A DNA stretch of 55,821 nucleotides from Roseofilum halophilum BLCC-M91 (GCF_030068445.1 NZ_JAQPOK010000027.1:1-55821), one strand, 5' to 3'; counted from the stretch's first letter, positions 8,774-18,590 are shown. Translations and numbers: made by a program. The notes: generated by a model not told the origin, from the letters alone.

Positions 8774-8970
8774 CTTGCTTGTTATCTTGGAAACAGTACA
8801 TGATTTACTGCTCGATTCCAGGCAACCCTAAAATCATAAGTAAAAATGCTTATTAAATTACTAAAATAACTTACCTTGCTTCCGTGGAAATCTTAAGGTT
8901 TCATAACTTTTTTTTTAGATTTGTAACGTAAACCACTTCTATTTTAAGATAACCTCACCCACAACCGCCC

Positions 8971-10524
8971 ATGTCTCCATCTAACTCCTCTTACGACTCC
9001 ATCGCCCAACACTATCATCAACGCACCAAATACGACCCGGAAACCATTGGTCAAAAAAATCAGGGACTCAACTGGGACAATCAACCCATTCCCTTCAAAG
9101 AGTATAAACTGGGAACCGCCATTGACCTCAAACCCTATCTGAGTCCCGATACCTCAGAGCGAGACTGGCAAAACCTATCCCGCTTTCTCCTCTGTAGCTA
9201 CGGCATTACCGCTAGGGTTCCCACCCTCATGGGTGAATCCTTCTACCTGCGTTCCTCCCCTTCTGCGGGCGGATTATATCCAGCCGAAGTATATCTAATC
9301 TCCCAAGGCTCATCCCTGCTCAAACCCGGTCTCTATAACTATCAGTGCAAAACCCACAGCCTGCTGCACTATTGGGATAATCCCGTTTGGGAGAGCCTAC
9401 AAGCGGCCTGTTTTAACCATCCTGCCTTAAACCAAACCTCTATGGCGATCGCCCTCACCGCCATCTTTTACCGCTCCTCCTGGCGCTATCAAGACCGGGC
9501 CTACCGGCGCATATGCCTCGATAGCGGTCATCTTTTAGGCAACTTAGAACTCGCCGGAGCCATGTACGGATACCGCCCCTATCTCCTTGGCGGATTCACC
9601 GACGATCGCATCAACGAACTACTCTATCTCGATCCCGAAACCGAAGGAACCCTCGCCATCCTCCCCCTAGTCCCCTACACCAAACCCGACATTCCCCCAC
9701 CCTCACCTCCGAGCGCTCTACCCTCCGAGACCCAAACCGACTATCCTCCCCTTCCAGAAGGCAAACTTCTAGAATACCTCCATCAAAGCACCCGCATCCC
9801 TAAAAATCCCCCCCCCAAACCCGATCCCGCTCCCCCAGAATTAGATGATAAATACAATTTCCCCTTTTGCTTAAAAGTCTGCACCAAAAGCCGACCCCTA
9901 AACCTGGGAGACTTAGGGAGTACCCCTCCTCGTCGTACCACGGATGAAGCCCCTTCCCTAGAAAATACCATCCTCCAGCGTCGCTCCACCCGTTCCTATA
10001 CCGGCGCTGACCTCTCCTTAGCCGAATTACAAGCACTCTTGGACTTTACCTATCAACCCCAACACTATCAAGAGCAATTTCTCGATCCCACCCCTGACTA
10101 TTTCGACCTCAGTTTACTAGAAACCTTTATCGCCGTTTCTGGGGTAAGTGGATTAGAAGAAGGCTGTTATTATTATGCCCCCAGAGCGCAAGAGCTACGG
10201 CAAATCCGATTTAAAAACTTTCGCCGAGAGCTGCATTATCTGTGCTTAGGACAAGACTTAGGTCGAGATGCGGCTGCGATTATTTTTCATACCGCCGACC
10301 TAGGGAAAGCCGTAGCGAAATATGGCGATCGCGTTTATCGTTACCTGCATATGGATGCCGGTCATCTCGGACAACGGCTTAACCTGGCTGCCATTCATCT
10401 CGGCTTAGGAGTCAGTGGTATTGGTGGATTTTTTGACGATCGGGTGAATGAAGTGCTGGGAATTCCCGTAGATGAAGCCGTCATCTATATCACCACCCTA
10501 GGTCGTCCGCGCCGATTGGGTTAA
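8971..10524 (+). CDS. SagB/ThcOx-family dehydrogenase, two nitroreductase domains
   Basis: A 517-residue flavoprotein of the SagB/ThcOx type with two tandem nitroreductase-like halves. The first spans about 60-235 (SSPSAGGLYPAEVYLIS, then a Tyr-Arg-Arg-Ile-Cys-Leu-Asp-Ser-Gly-His segment). The second spans about 330-515 (LENTILQRRSTRSYTGADLS, then YRYLHMDAGHLGQRLNLAA). The Pro-rich linker around 235-300 is typical of the cyanobacterial double-domain form. Family members oxidise azoline rings in ribosomal peptides with FMN, but these stand-alone cyanobacterial versions have no proven substrate. No YcaO cyclase or precursor-peptide gene is nearby, so peptide modification is unlikely to be its local role. 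Confidence 0.88.
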   Translation: MSPSNSSYDSIAQHYHQRTKYDPETIGQKNQGLNWDNQPIPFKEYKLGTAIDLKPYLSPDTSERDWQNLSRFLLCSYGITARVPTLMGESFYLRSSPSAGGLYPAEVYLISQGSSLLKPGLYNYQCKTHSLLHYWDNPVWESLQAACFNHPALNQTSMAIALTAIFYRSSWRYQDRAYRRICLDSGHLLGNLELAGAMYGYRPYLLGGFTDDRINELLYLDPETEGTLAILPLVPYTKPDIPPPSPPSALPSETQTDYPPLPEGKLLEYLHQSTRIPKNPPPKPDPAPPELDDKYNFPFCLKVCTKSRPLNLGDLGSTPPRRTTDEAPSLENTILQRRSTRSYTGADLSLAELQALLDFTYQPQHYQEQFLDPTPDYFDLSLLETFIAVSGVSGLEEGCYYYAPRAQELRQIRFKNFRRELHYLCLGQDLGRDAAAIIFHTADLGKAVAKYGDRVYRYLHMDAGHLGQRLNLAAIHLGLGVSGIGGFFDDRVNEVLGIPVDEAVIYITTLGRPRRLG

Positions 10525-10559
10525 CGATCTCATTTTAGCTGTGTCACGGCACGACTCTT

Positions 10560-11921
10560 CTAAGGATTGGGGGGAAATTGGGATAACCAATCTTCTCCAA
10601 TTCTTAAGGTTAAATCGGAGCTTAAGTCTCCGGTAGATGTGACTTCTAATGTGCCGATCCCCAACTCTTCTAAGAGAATTTTACCTCCTTTTAAATCTCC
10701 TTTTTGAACAACGACTTGAGTCGTTCTTAAGGGATGGGGCCAATCGGGGATAAAATAGAGATCATAATAACCTTTGGATTCTAAATAATTAGCGACTTTA
10801 TTGGCTAATTCGGGTTCGGTGGTGGCGTTTTGAATGGCAATTCTGAGGGTTGTGGGGTCTCGACCGGTGGAAACGCTATAATCGGGGGTATCCCAAACGT
10901 TTCCCATCCAAAATTGCTGAAAATATTCTCGGAGGATGCGATCGCGGCCATCATCGTCCATAATCCAATAACTGGTATTCTCGAAGGGGGAGAATTGGGA
11001 AGAACCGGGGAGCATGACCATTTTCAGGGCCTCTTTGTCCATGTGCAGGGTAAACTGCATCAGAGCAATTCTCTCTTCTGCGCTCAAATTGGTATCGATA
11101 TAGGGTTCCATGGTTCTCAGCACTTGCGGAAGTCGGGGAATGACCACGGGATTTTTGAGCCGTTGCTCGATAGCCTTGAGGAGTAATTGTTGACGCTGTA
11201 CCCGACCAATATCACCGAGTGCATCCCCCCGAAAGCGGACAAAATCCTCCGCTTGTTGACCGTTGAGGGTTTGCCATCCGGGAAGGAGTTCAATGGTTAA
11301 GCCTTGGGTATAATCGATGTAGGACATGGGTTTGGGGACATAAACCTCTAGTCCTCCGAGGCGATCGACTAATTCGGTTAATGCTCCTCTTTGAATGCGA
11401 ATGTAGCGATCGATCTCAAGCCCTTTCAGTAGCCTTTCAATGGCATTAATAGTGACATCTGGGCCACCTAAAAAGTTGACTTCATTAATTTTGCGCGTTC
11501 CCAGTTTGGGGACTTGCACTTGGGTATCCCTGGGAATGGAGAGCAGGTTAATGGTTTTGGTTTTGGGGTCAATACGCAAGAGCAATAGGGTATCACTGCG
11601 ACCACTAAAACCAGGATTGGAGCCTCCATCGACTCCCATGATTAAAAGATTCATCGATCGCCTGAGACGATATTGAAAAGGATAACCCAAATTCACCAAA
11701 GGCGCTTGCTCTTGCGGTTCCTCTTGCACCATGGTAATCAGTTGTTTAGGGACTAACAAAGCGGCGATCGCCCCCAATGTGGCGGAAATCAAGGCAGTGA
11801 TAATAATTACATAGCACCAGAATAACACCTGATTGGCTTGGATTATCCTAGAGCCACGATCCCATGAATCTTTGTGAGAAGAATAGTCAATCAGTCCAGA
11901 CAAGTCCGTGAACCCATACAC
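10560..11921 (-). CDS. LytR-CpsA-Psr (LCP) family protein with LytR_C domain
   Basis: A 453-residue protein. A short cytoplasmic N-terminus leads to one membrane helix at about 33-56. The LCP domain follows (NLLIMGVDGG, RSDTLLLLRIDP, LLSIPRDTQVQVP), then a C-terminal LytR_C domain at about 355-445. LCP proteins transfer polyprenyl-phosphate-linked glycans to the cell wall at the outer face of the inner membrane; the Arg and Asp residues of that site are present. The start is GTG at 11921, with no in-frame ATG before the membrane helix. The gene converges on the SagB-like gene with 35 bp between stops. Confidence 0.9.
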   Translation of the reverse strand: MYGFTDLSGLIDYSSHKDSWDRGSRIIQANQVLFWCYVIIITALISATLGAIAALLVPKQLITMVQEEPQEQAPLVNLGYPFQYRLRRSMNLLIMGVDGGSNPGFSGRSDTLLLLRIDPKTKTINLLSIPRDTQVQVPKLGTRKINEVNFLGGPDVTINAIERLLKGLEIDRYIRIQRGALTELVDRLGGLEVYVPKPMSYIDYTQGLTIELLPGWQTLNGQQAEDFVRFRGDALGDIGRVQRQQLLLKAIEQRLKNPVVIPRLPQVLRTMEPYIDTNLSAEERIALMQFTLHMDKEALKMVMLPGSSQFSPFENTSYWIMDDDGRDRILREYFQQFWMGNVWDTPDYSVSTGRDPTTLRIAIQNATTEPELANKVANYLESKGYYDLYFIPDWPHPLRTTQVVVQKGDLKGGKILLEELGIGTLEVTSTGDLSSDLTLRIGEDWLSQFPPNP

Positions 11922-12009
11922 TCAACGATCAAAGGCTATTGTGACACATCGCTCCACATGCATCGTATATTGATCGATTAACAGATACTCTTAGCGAGAA
12001 AACTGCTAT

Positions 12010-13098
12010 ATGACGCAAATTCTGATTATTGGCTGTGGTGTCATTGGGGCAACGATCGCCTATGAACTCTCCTCGATACAGGGCGTGCAAATTACCGCGA
12101 TCGATCGCACCCCTGGCATACAAGGCTGTACCAGCGCCGCCTTGGGAGTTCTGATGGGATGCATTAGCCAGAAAACCAAGGGTAGAGCCTGGCAGATGCG
12201 ACAAACCAGTATTTGCCGCTATGATACCTTAATCCCGGAACTCGAAACCCTCTGTCAGCAACAGATTCCCTATAACCGCCAAGGGATTTTGATGCTGTGC
12301 AGTGATGAAAAAAAGTGGCAGCAAAAACAGAAATTAGCCCAAACGCGCCAGAGTCAAGGATGGGATCTACAACTTTGGAGTCGGGAAACCCTGCAAGATC
12401 GATGCCCCCATTTGAGAGTCGATCGCTGTTTGGGAGCCGTGTATTCTCCCCAAGATCGCCAGGTTCACCCCAAAATTTTAACCGAATGTTTGATTAAAGC
12501 GGCGCAAATGCGAGGGGTGCGGTTTGAGTTGGGCGAGGAAGTGGTTAATCTGGTGGCGGATGATGGGGGTTATCGGGTACAAACTCCATCCCACCAATGG
12601 CAAGCGGATCGCGTGATTATTGCTGCGGGTTTGGGCAGTCCATTTCTAGCCCAATATTTGCATCCTCCCCTCGATATTCGCCCAGTTTTGGGCCAGGCGA
12701 TCGCCTATGAAGGGCAAATTTTAGGCGATCCGGAGTTTCAACCGGTGATTACCTCTGGTGATGTGCATTTAGTCCCGTTAGGAGCAGGACGCTATTGGGT
12801 GGGCGCTACGGTGGAATTTCCCGATGAAGAAGGTGAGGTGATGGCAGATGAGCAGTTGCTTGATGACGTGATTGAAGCGGCGATCGGCTTTTGTCCGAGT
12901 CTCCAACATTTAAAGATTACCGAGCAATGGTCAGGTTTACGTCCCCGTCCCCACAACCAACCCGCTCCCATTATTCGTCAACTTCCGGGTTACGAGCAGG
13001 TATGGCTTGCTACTGGTCATTATCGTAATGGGGTATTATTGGCTCCAGCAACTGCCCAGATTCTCAGGAAGAATATGGGAATTTTCAATTACAATTGA
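12010..13098 (+). CDS. FAD-dependent oxidoreductase, ThiO/glycine oxidase-like
   Basis: A 362-residue DAO-family flavoenzyme. The N-terminal Rossmann motif ILIIGCGVIGATIAYELS binds the FAD ADP moiety, and the second conserved block is VIIAAGLGSPFLAQYL near residue 200. The C-terminal block with SGLRPRPHNQPAPIIRQLPG and LATGHYRNGVLLAPATA is typical of ThiO (glycine oxidase of thiamine thiazole synthesis) and related D-amino-acid oxidases. No thi gene lies in the window, so ThiO function is plausible but not shown; a D-amino-acid oxidase of other specificity fits too. Confidence 0.82.
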   Translation: MTQILIIGCGVIGATIAYELSSIQGVQITAIDRTPGIQGCTSAALGVLMGCISQKTKGRAWQMRQTSICRYDTLIPELETLCQQQIPYNRQGILMLCSDEKKWQQKQKLAQTRQSQGWDLQLWSRETLQDRCPHLRVDRCLGAVYSPQDRQVHPKILTECLIKAAQMRGVRFELGEEVVNLVADDGGYRVQTPSHQWQADRVIIAAGLGSPFLAQYLHPPLDIRPVLGQAIAYEGQILGDPEFQPVITSGDVHLVPLGAGRYWVGATVEFPDEEGEVMADEQLLDDVIEAAIGFCPSLQHLKITEQWSGLRPRPHNQPAPIIRQLPGYEQVWLATGHYRNGVLLAPATAQILRKNMGIFNYN

Positions 13099-13204
13099 GA
13101 ACCTCGATTATCTTTAAAGGTTATGCACTAATCTTAGCAAATTAGCGGAACTTAATCTTACCAACCGGATATGGCGCTATACTGTATAAAGCAGTCAACT
13201 GGCT

Positions 13205-13864
13205 ATGGCTACTGACGTGGCAACTCTATTGCAATTAACTACAGAAATCCCCTTAAATACTTGGCTATCTGCTCCCTGGGAAGCCTTTGTCCAACAGGCT
13301 GACGCTCCAGAATCAGATCGGCTCAAAGGCTATTACTATCAGGGAAGGATGCGATTTGAACCCATGTCTACTGGCTCCGATCATTCTAATGACCATGCTT
13401 TAATTCTGTTTGCCCTTTCCTTTTTTGCGGCTAATCAGCGCATACCGATGACAGCAAAAGATAATTGTTCTTATCGCCGAGCTGGAGTGACGGAATTTCA
13501 ACCGGATGCGTCCTATTATATTGGTGAAAATGCGGATGTTATTCCTTGGGGAACTCGGGTGATTGATTTAGAGAGTTATCCCTTACCGAGTTTGGCGATC
13601 GAAATCTCGGATAGGTCTCTAGGGGACGATTTGGGCGCGAAACGATTGCAATATGAGGAGTTAGGGATTGAGGAATATTGGATTGTGAATGTACAAGAGC
13701 AGGAAATAATTGCCTTTGCGATCGCCCCCGATCGCAGTTCTCGACGCATCCGTGAGTCACAAGTGTTACCAGGATTGCGCCTAGAAATCCTAGAGCAAGC
13801 CTTAGCGCGATCGCGTCAAGAAAATCAGTCTGCAACCACCGCTTGGTTAATGGAACAGTTCTGA
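13205..13864 (+). CDS. Uma2 family (DUF820) protein, copy 1 of tandem pair A
   Basis: A 219-residue Uma2/DUF820 protein with a PD-(D/E)XK-like nuclease fold. Visible core: LKGYYYQGRMRFEPMSTGSD, then FQPDASYYIG, LPSLAIEISDRSLGDD, KRLQYEELGIEEYWIVN and a final VLPGLRLEIL. The Asp/Glu and Lys spacing suits the family's metal site. Nuclease activity has rarely been tested for Uma2 proteins. The next gene is a near-identical copy 60 bp downstream; the two differ mainly around residues 60-100. Confidence 0.92.
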   Translation: MATDVATLLQLTTEIPLNTWLSAPWEAFVQQADAPESDRLKGYYYQGRMRFEPMSTGSDHSNDHALILFALSFFAANQRIPMTAKDNCSYRRAGVTEFQPDASYYIGENADVIPWGTRVIDLESYPLPSLAIEISDRSLGDDLGAKRLQYEELGIEEYWIVNVQEQEIIAFAIAPDRSSRRIRESQVLPGLRLEILEQALARSRQENQSATTAWLMEQF

Positions 13865-13924
13865 AGGCGATTTACCCATGTTTAATTTTTTCGGCTGTTG
13901 CCGACATGAAAATTTTTAATTGAT

Positions 13925-14578
13925 ATGACGACTCTATTGCAATTAACTACAGAAATCCCCTTAAATACTTGGCTATCTGCTCCCTGGGAAGCCTTTATAC
14001 AACAGGCTGACGCTCCAGAATCAGATCGGCTCAAAGGCTATTACTATCAGGGAAGGATGCGATTTGAACCCATGTCTACTGGCTCCGATCATTCTAAAGA
14101 CCATACTACTCTTATTCTCAGCGTTGGCTTATTTGCCACCCTGCAAGGTATCCCGATTAATGGCCATGATAATTGTTCCTATCGCCGAACTGGAGTATCT
14201 GAATTTCAACCGGATGCGTCCTATTATATTGGTGAAAATGCGGATGTTATTCCTTGGGGAACTCGGGTGATTGATTTAGAGAGTTATCCCTTACCGAGTT
14301 TGGCGATCGAAATCTCGGATACGTCTCTAGGGGACGATTTGGGCGCGAAACGATTGCAATATGAGGAGTTAGGGATTGAGGAATATTGGATTGTGAATGT
14401 ACAAGAGCAGGAAATAATTGCCTTTGCGATCGCCCCCGATCGCAGTTCTCGACGCATCCGCGAGTCACAAGTGTTACCAGGATTGCGCCTAGAAATCCTA
14501 GAGCAAGCCTTAGCGCGATCGCGTCAAGAAAATCAGTCTGCAACCACCGCTTGGTTAATGGAACAGTTCCAAGCTTAA
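13925..14578 (+). CDS. Uma2 family (DUF820) protein, copy 2 of tandem pair A
   Basis: A 217-residue paralogue of the preceding gene with the same N-terminal LLQLTTEIPLNTWLSAPWEA block and a virtually identical C-terminal 120 residues. The middle (residues about 58-95, with TLILSVGLFATLQGIPINGH) has clearly diverged from copy 1. The bases match almost perfectly outside that patch, which points to recent duplication or gene conversion. It ends two bases before the stop of the opposing DUF4168 gene. Confidence 0.92.
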   Translation: MTTLLQLTTEIPLNTWLSAPWEAFIQQADAPESDRLKGYYYQGRMRFEPMSTGSDHSKDHTTLILSVGLFATLQGIPINGHDNCSYRRTGVSEFQPDASYYIGENADVIPWGTRVIDLESYPLPSLAIEISDTSLGDDLGAKRLQYEELGIEEYWIVNVQEQEIIAFAIAPDRSSRRIRESQVLPGLRLEILEQALARSRQENQSATTAWLMEQFQA

Positions 14579-14580
14579 CC

Positions 14581-15081
14581 TTACAGTCCCAAATCTGGGT
14601 TTTCTGGTGCTGGGGTTGCCGGTGCTGTCGTCCCTGGGTTGTTAACTTGCGCTAACAGCGCTCCATCAATTTGTGCTTTCAGTTCTGCATCTGTCCCTAA
14701 ATTACGGGTAATCTCATTAAAGCGCGTGGGGGTAAAACCATATGCCGCATTAATCTCCTTGGCTTGAGTACAGAAGTTAACCACGACTTCCATCACATCT
14801 GAAGATAAACCGGAAAGACTCTGGGGATCGTTACAGATAACAATCGGCGCTACACCACTATCAACTAAGGTTTGCACCTGGCCGAGGGCGACTTGGCGCA
14901 TGGGTTCAATTTCGAGGATTACTTTGGCATAATTTTGCACTTCTTCCGGAGTCAGGGTCACGGGATCAACGGGAGCAGGAGAGGAGCTGCTCTGCTCTGG
15001 AGAAGAACCACAAGCGGTAGCGGCGATCGCTAAAGTGGCGATCGCCCCCCAACTGCAAATTCTTTGTCTTACATTCACCAT
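14581..15081 (-). CDS. DUF4168 family lipoprotein
   Basis: From the ATG at 15081, which has an AGGGGA-type ribosome binding site, this gives 166 residues with a lipoprotein signal (MVNVRQRICSWGAIATLAIA, then ATAC|GSS). The lipobox is acceptable but not ideal at position -3. A Ser/Pro-rich spacer leads to a DUF4168 domain with LTPEEVQNYAKVILEIEPMR and TPTRFNEITRNLGTDAELK, then a Pro/Ala-rich tail. An upstream ATG at 15105 would add eight residues. DUF4168 proteins are periplasmic and of unknown function. The gene starts 27 bp after the stop of the esterase gene on the same strand, so the two may form an operon. Confidence 0.85.
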   Translation of the reverse strand: MVNVRQRICSWGAIATLAIAATACGSSPEQSSSSPAPVDPVTLTPEEVQNYAKVILEIEPMRQVALGQVQTLVDSGVAPIVICNDPQSLSGLSSDVMEVVVNFCTQAKEINAAYGFTPTRFNEITRNLGTDAELKAQIDGALLAQVNNPGTTAPATPAPENPDLGL

Positions 15082-15108
15082 CTGTAACTTCCCCTTAATC
15101 TTCATCAA

Positions 15109-15714
15109 CTATGCCAACAAATCAACCAACACTTGGCGCACCCGCTCCAACTCTTCTGGAATAATTTGATGAGCCATATCAAACTCCTCATAGGTTACCG
15201 CAATTCCTCGGTTTTGTAACTCCTCACAGGCATTTTTTCCCTTCTCCAGGGGAACCACCGGATCGAAACGACCATGAAAAATAAACACTCGAGGTTGATA
15301 AGCAAATTCCACTTCTGCATGTAAATAACCACTCATGCAAATCAACCCCGCCAACGGTAAAGAAAACCCCACATTCAGGGTCATTCCTCCCCCTTGGGAA
15401 AATCCGGCTAAAACCATTCTTTTTAGGGGAACTCCCGTTTCTTTTGATAAACCTTCTAAACATTCTTTAAGCTGCTGATAGGACGCTTGCAGTTGTTGAG
15501 GGTTCGGAAAGTTTAAATCGTACCACATTAACCCTCCCGGAACTTGGGGATGGGGAAAAGGTGCATTAGGAAAGATAAACTGATAGTCCGGTAAATTCAA
15601 GGCTTCAGCTAACGGGTATAAATCGGGTGCATTTGCCCCCCAACCATGGAGGAAAATCACTAACCCCTGGGGAGGTTGGCTAGAGGAGACAAATTGCAGA
15701 TAATCAAGAGACAT
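15109..15714 (-). CDS. alpha/beta hydrolase, phospholipase/carboxylesterase family
   Basis: A 201-residue esterase of the phospholipase/carboxylesterase family. The oxyanion segment is VIFLHGWGANA near residue 20, the nucleophile elbow GFSQGG has Ser106, and the acid and base are Asp151 (GRFDPVVP) and His182 (DMAHQI). All triad residues are in family spacing. The substrate is unknown; relatives hydrolyse acyl-glycerols, thioesters or short esters in the cytoplasm. There is no signal peptide. Confidence 0.9.
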   Translation of the reverse strand: MSLDYLQFVSSSQPPQGLVIFLHGWGANAPDLYPLAEALNLPDYQFIFPNAPFPHPQVPGGLMWYDLNFPNPQQLQASYQQLKECLEGLSKETGVPLKRMVLAGFSQGGGMTLNVGFSLPLAGLICMSGYLHAEVEFAYQPRVFIFHGRFDPVVPLEKGKNACEELQNRGIAVTYEEFDMAHQIIPEELERVRQVLVDLLA

Positions 15715-15833
15715 AAGTAATCGGTAATCAGTAATGGTTTTGATTTGAATCTTGGATATTTTGCTCTACCTTGAAAAAAGTTTTGATTAGTATTATATAC
15801 AATTTCAGTAATCAGTGGGGGACTTACGGCGAA

Positions 15834-18080
15834 TTAGTTTAACTCGTTTGGGTTCACTATGATATCTTCTGCAATCACATCTTGAATGCGATCGCTCTCT
15901 CCTCGCAATAATAAACAATCATCAGCTTCTAATTGCATGGCTGCATCCACCGGATTATACAGTTTCCCATGGCGACGGACAGCTTGAATAACCACCTGAT
16001 ATTTTTCCCAAATCCCACGGGGAGTCAGTTGAATCAAATCAGAAGTATCAGAAAGGGTTAACCAATGGCTGATCCCCTCTAATAGGGCGCTACGGCCCTC
16101 CACTAAATCGCGAAAAGCAACGATTTCTTCGGGTTTACCCACCACTAATAATCGATCGCCCGATCGCAAGGTCATTCTATTTTTGGGATAATAGATCAGA
16201 TCGTCTCCTTGCTGAATCGCCATCACCGTGACTCCGGTTAAATGACGGATATCGGTTCCGCTTAGGGTCATCCAATCTAAGGATGAAGTTTCCGAAAGTT
16301 TCACCCATTCATGGTGCAGAGATTCAGTGGCATCATTAATCCATTTCTGTTCTAGTCCCACCAAGTTTTCCGGGCGCACACTTTGATAATGATCCCGGTG
16401 GATCGCTTGAATCACCGATTGAATCGCCCATTGAGATTCGCCCAAAGTGGAGAGTAAATGGGCCCCCATTTCTAGGGCAGCTTCAAATTCCGGTTGTACG
16501 ACTTCTTGGGCCCCTAATTGGGTAAGGACATCAATTTCACTATTATTATGGGAGCGAGCAACCACATCCAATTCCGGGGCAAATTCGAGGGCCCGTTTGA
16601 GGAGCAGTCGGGTACTAGCGGGATCGGGCAGGGCGATGGCCATTGCTTTAGCAGTTTCTAAATGGGCTTTTTCTAAGACCAATTCGGAGTCCGCATCGCC
16701 GAAAATATAGGGAATATTTTGATGTCTTAACCGTTGAATGGCGGCTTCACTATTTTCGATCACCAGGAGGGGATAGCCTTGATTGTGCAAGATTCTAATA
16801 ATGGCTTGCCCCACGCGCCCATATCCGGCAACGATGACATGATTTTTTAAGGTTTCCGGTAAGGAAATAGATTTAACTTCTTGTTGACTTAGCAGTTGAT
16901 TGAGTCCAGGAATTTTTTCAATTGATTCGGCTAACTGGGGAGCCAAGCGAATACTAATCGGGGTGATAATGAGGGTAATGGCAGTTGTGCCTAAAATGAG
17001 TAGGTATTTTTCGTTGGTTAACAGTCCCAGATCGAGTCCTTCTAGGGCGAGGACAAAGGAGAATTCACCAATTTGATTTAAGCCCAAGGCGGCGATCGCG
17101 GCGGTTTTGAAGGAATAGCCGAATTTGAGGACGATGGGGAAAATAATTAGGGCTTTGCCGAACATCACCATCATGACTAAGCCTAAAATGATGCCAAAGT
17201 TATCGAGCAAAATTTGCGGATCGATTAACATGCCGATGGAGGCAAAAAAGAGGCTGGCGAAGGTATCGCGCAGGGGGAGAACTTTGGCCAAGGCTTGATC
17301 GGCGTAGTCAATTTCGGCAATCATTAAACCGGCGACAAAGGCTCCCATTTCAATGGATAATCCCAAATGGGCGGTTACTAGGGCAACGCCTAAACAGAGG
17401 GCAATGGTAGTTAGGAGGAAGAGTTCGCTGCTTTCGGTACGGGCGATGGTTTTGATCAGGGGAGGAACAACCCATCGTCCGAGGGCGATCGCCAACGCTA
17501 AAAAGATGGTAACTTTCAGTAAGGCGGCTCCTAATGTGGGCCAGAGGTTTTCCGGGGCATCGAGAGCGGGTAAAATGGCTAACATTAACCCTAGGGCTAA
17601 ATCCTGGGCAATTAAAATCGCCAGCATCACCTGTCCATGAAGGGTATTGACCTCTCCCCGCTCCGTGAGAGTTTTCAGTACCACAGCCGTCGATGAGAGC
17701 GATAAAATTGACCCCAGGAAAATCCCCTGAGTCCAACCACTCACCCAACCGAGGAGGAAAGAGGCGATCGCCACTAAACTGATGGTTAAGCCAATTTGTA
17801 ATAAACTGCCTTGAATGGCAATTTGTTTCACCCGCTTTAATTCTGCCAGGGAAAACTCAACCCCCAAAGCAAACAACAAAAAAGCAACTCCAATCTCCGC
17901 TAAAGGCTTAATTTGTTCCGTTTCTGCCAGCAATTGCAACCCAAAAGGCCCCACCACAAACCCACTAACCAGATATCCTAAAAGTACCGGTTGTCGCAAC
18001 CGAGTGGCCGCATAACCTCCCAGGGCAGAAGCGCTCAAAACAATCGTTAAATCTAGAATAAAGTGATGATCGGCTGCCAT
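15834..18080 (-). CDS. cation:proton antiporter (KefB/CPA2) with RCK domains
   Basis: A 748-residue membrane transporter. About twelve hydrophobic helices fill residues 5-390 and form a Na+/H+ exchanger (CPA2) domain, including GVEFSLAELKRV and IEMGAFVAGLMIAEIDYADQ. A TrkA-N Rossmann domain follows at about 410 (NHVIVAGYGRVGQAIIRIL), then a TrkA-C domain near 620-700 and a second, partial TrkA-C-like part at the end. The design is that of K+ or Na+ efflux antiporters gated by nucleotides. Ion specificity cannot be read from sequence. Confidence 0.92.
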   Translation of the reverse strand: MAADHHFILDLTIVLSASALGGYAATRLRQPVLLGYLVSGFVVGPFGLQLLAETEQIKPLAEIGVAFLLFALGVEFSLAELKRVKQIAIQGSLLQIGLTISLVAIASFLLGWVSGWTQGIFLGSILSLSSTAVVLKTLTERGEVNTLHGQVMLAILIAQDLALGLMLAILPALDAPENLWPTLGAALLKVTIFLALAIALGRWVVPPLIKTIARTESSELFLLTTIALCLGVALVTAHLGLSIEMGAFVAGLMIAEIDYADQALAKVLPLRDTFASLFFASIGMLIDPQILLDNFGIILGLVMMVMFGKALIIFPIVLKFGYSFKTAAIAALGLNQIGEFSFVLALEGLDLGLLTNEKYLLILGTTAITLIITPISIRLAPQLAESIEKIPGLNQLLSQQEVKSISLPETLKNHVIVAGYGRVGQAIIRILHNQGYPLLVIENSEAAIQRLRHQNIPYIFGDADSELVLEKAHLETAKAMAIALPDPASTRLLLKRALEFAPELDVVARSHNNSEIDVLTQLGAQEVVQPEFEAALEMGAHLLSTLGESQWAIQSVIQAIHRDHYQSVRPENLVGLEQKWINDATESLHHEWVKLSETSSLDWMTLSGTDIRHLTGVTVMAIQQGDDLIYYPKNRMTLRSGDRLLVVGKPEEIVAFRDLVEGRSALLEGISHWLTLSDTSDLIQLTPRGIWEKYQVVIQAVRRHGKLYNPVDAAMQLEADDCLLLRGESDRIQDVIAEDIIVNPNELN

Positions 18081-18122
18081 TTTTTTATATTTGAGATGGA
18101 TGGGTGGACGAATATTTTGTGA

Positions 18123-18590
18123 TTAGTAAATAAAGATACCGCCCGTACTTTGAATATCAATCACCCGACCCACACCATCACCGACGCGATCGGGTTTGTC
18201 CGTGCGAAGAACTTCAAACGTAATCGATGAACCCGAATGTATGGTAATGTTGTATTCAAAGCTAATCTCTGCATTGCGCTCATCTAAGGGAAAATAACCA
18301 ATGGAAATATTAGGCTCTGGATCGCTCAGAACTAAACGCTCTGTTTCTCCTGGATCTAAGGACTCTGGCGCTTGCATGGGCGAGTCTGTGGTCAAACCGT
18401 AATCTAGGGTCAGACCGGTCTTGTTCACCAACTCAACCGTCATCGGAAATTGGGGATTATCAACACGGGCGATCGGTTGCCAAAAACCTTCCTGATAGGT
18501 ACTTGCGGGAGGCGTTTGACTCACCGCCGTCATTCCCATAGAGAAAAAGAAGGATAACCCTAAAACTATTTCAATTCCTGTTTTGAGCAT
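18123..18590 (-). CDS. hypothetical secreted protein
   Basis: From the ATG at 18590 this is 155 residues with a signal peptide (MLKTGIEIVLGLSFFFSMGM, cleavage likely after VSQ). Longer frames back to 18650 overlap the upstream gene and would put a polar stretch before the signal, so I prefer the shorter start. The mature part is beta-rich (VELVNKTGLTLDYGLTTDS) with no motif I recognise. It lies 25 bp after the stop of the coiled-coil signalling gene on the same strand and may be co-transcribed with it. Function unknown. Confidence 0.65.
   Translation of the reverse strand: MLKTGIEIVLGLSFFFSMGMTAVSQTPPASTYQEGFWQPIARVDNPQFPMTVELVNKTGLTLDYGLTTDSPMQAPESLDPGETERLVLSDPEPNISIGYFPLDERNAEISFEYNITIHSGSSITFEVLRTDKPDRVGDGVGRVIDIQSTGGIFIY

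Noticed and set aside
8971-10524. RiPP biosynthetic cluster around the SagB-like gene
   Set aside because: No YcaO, precursor peptide or transporter is next to it.
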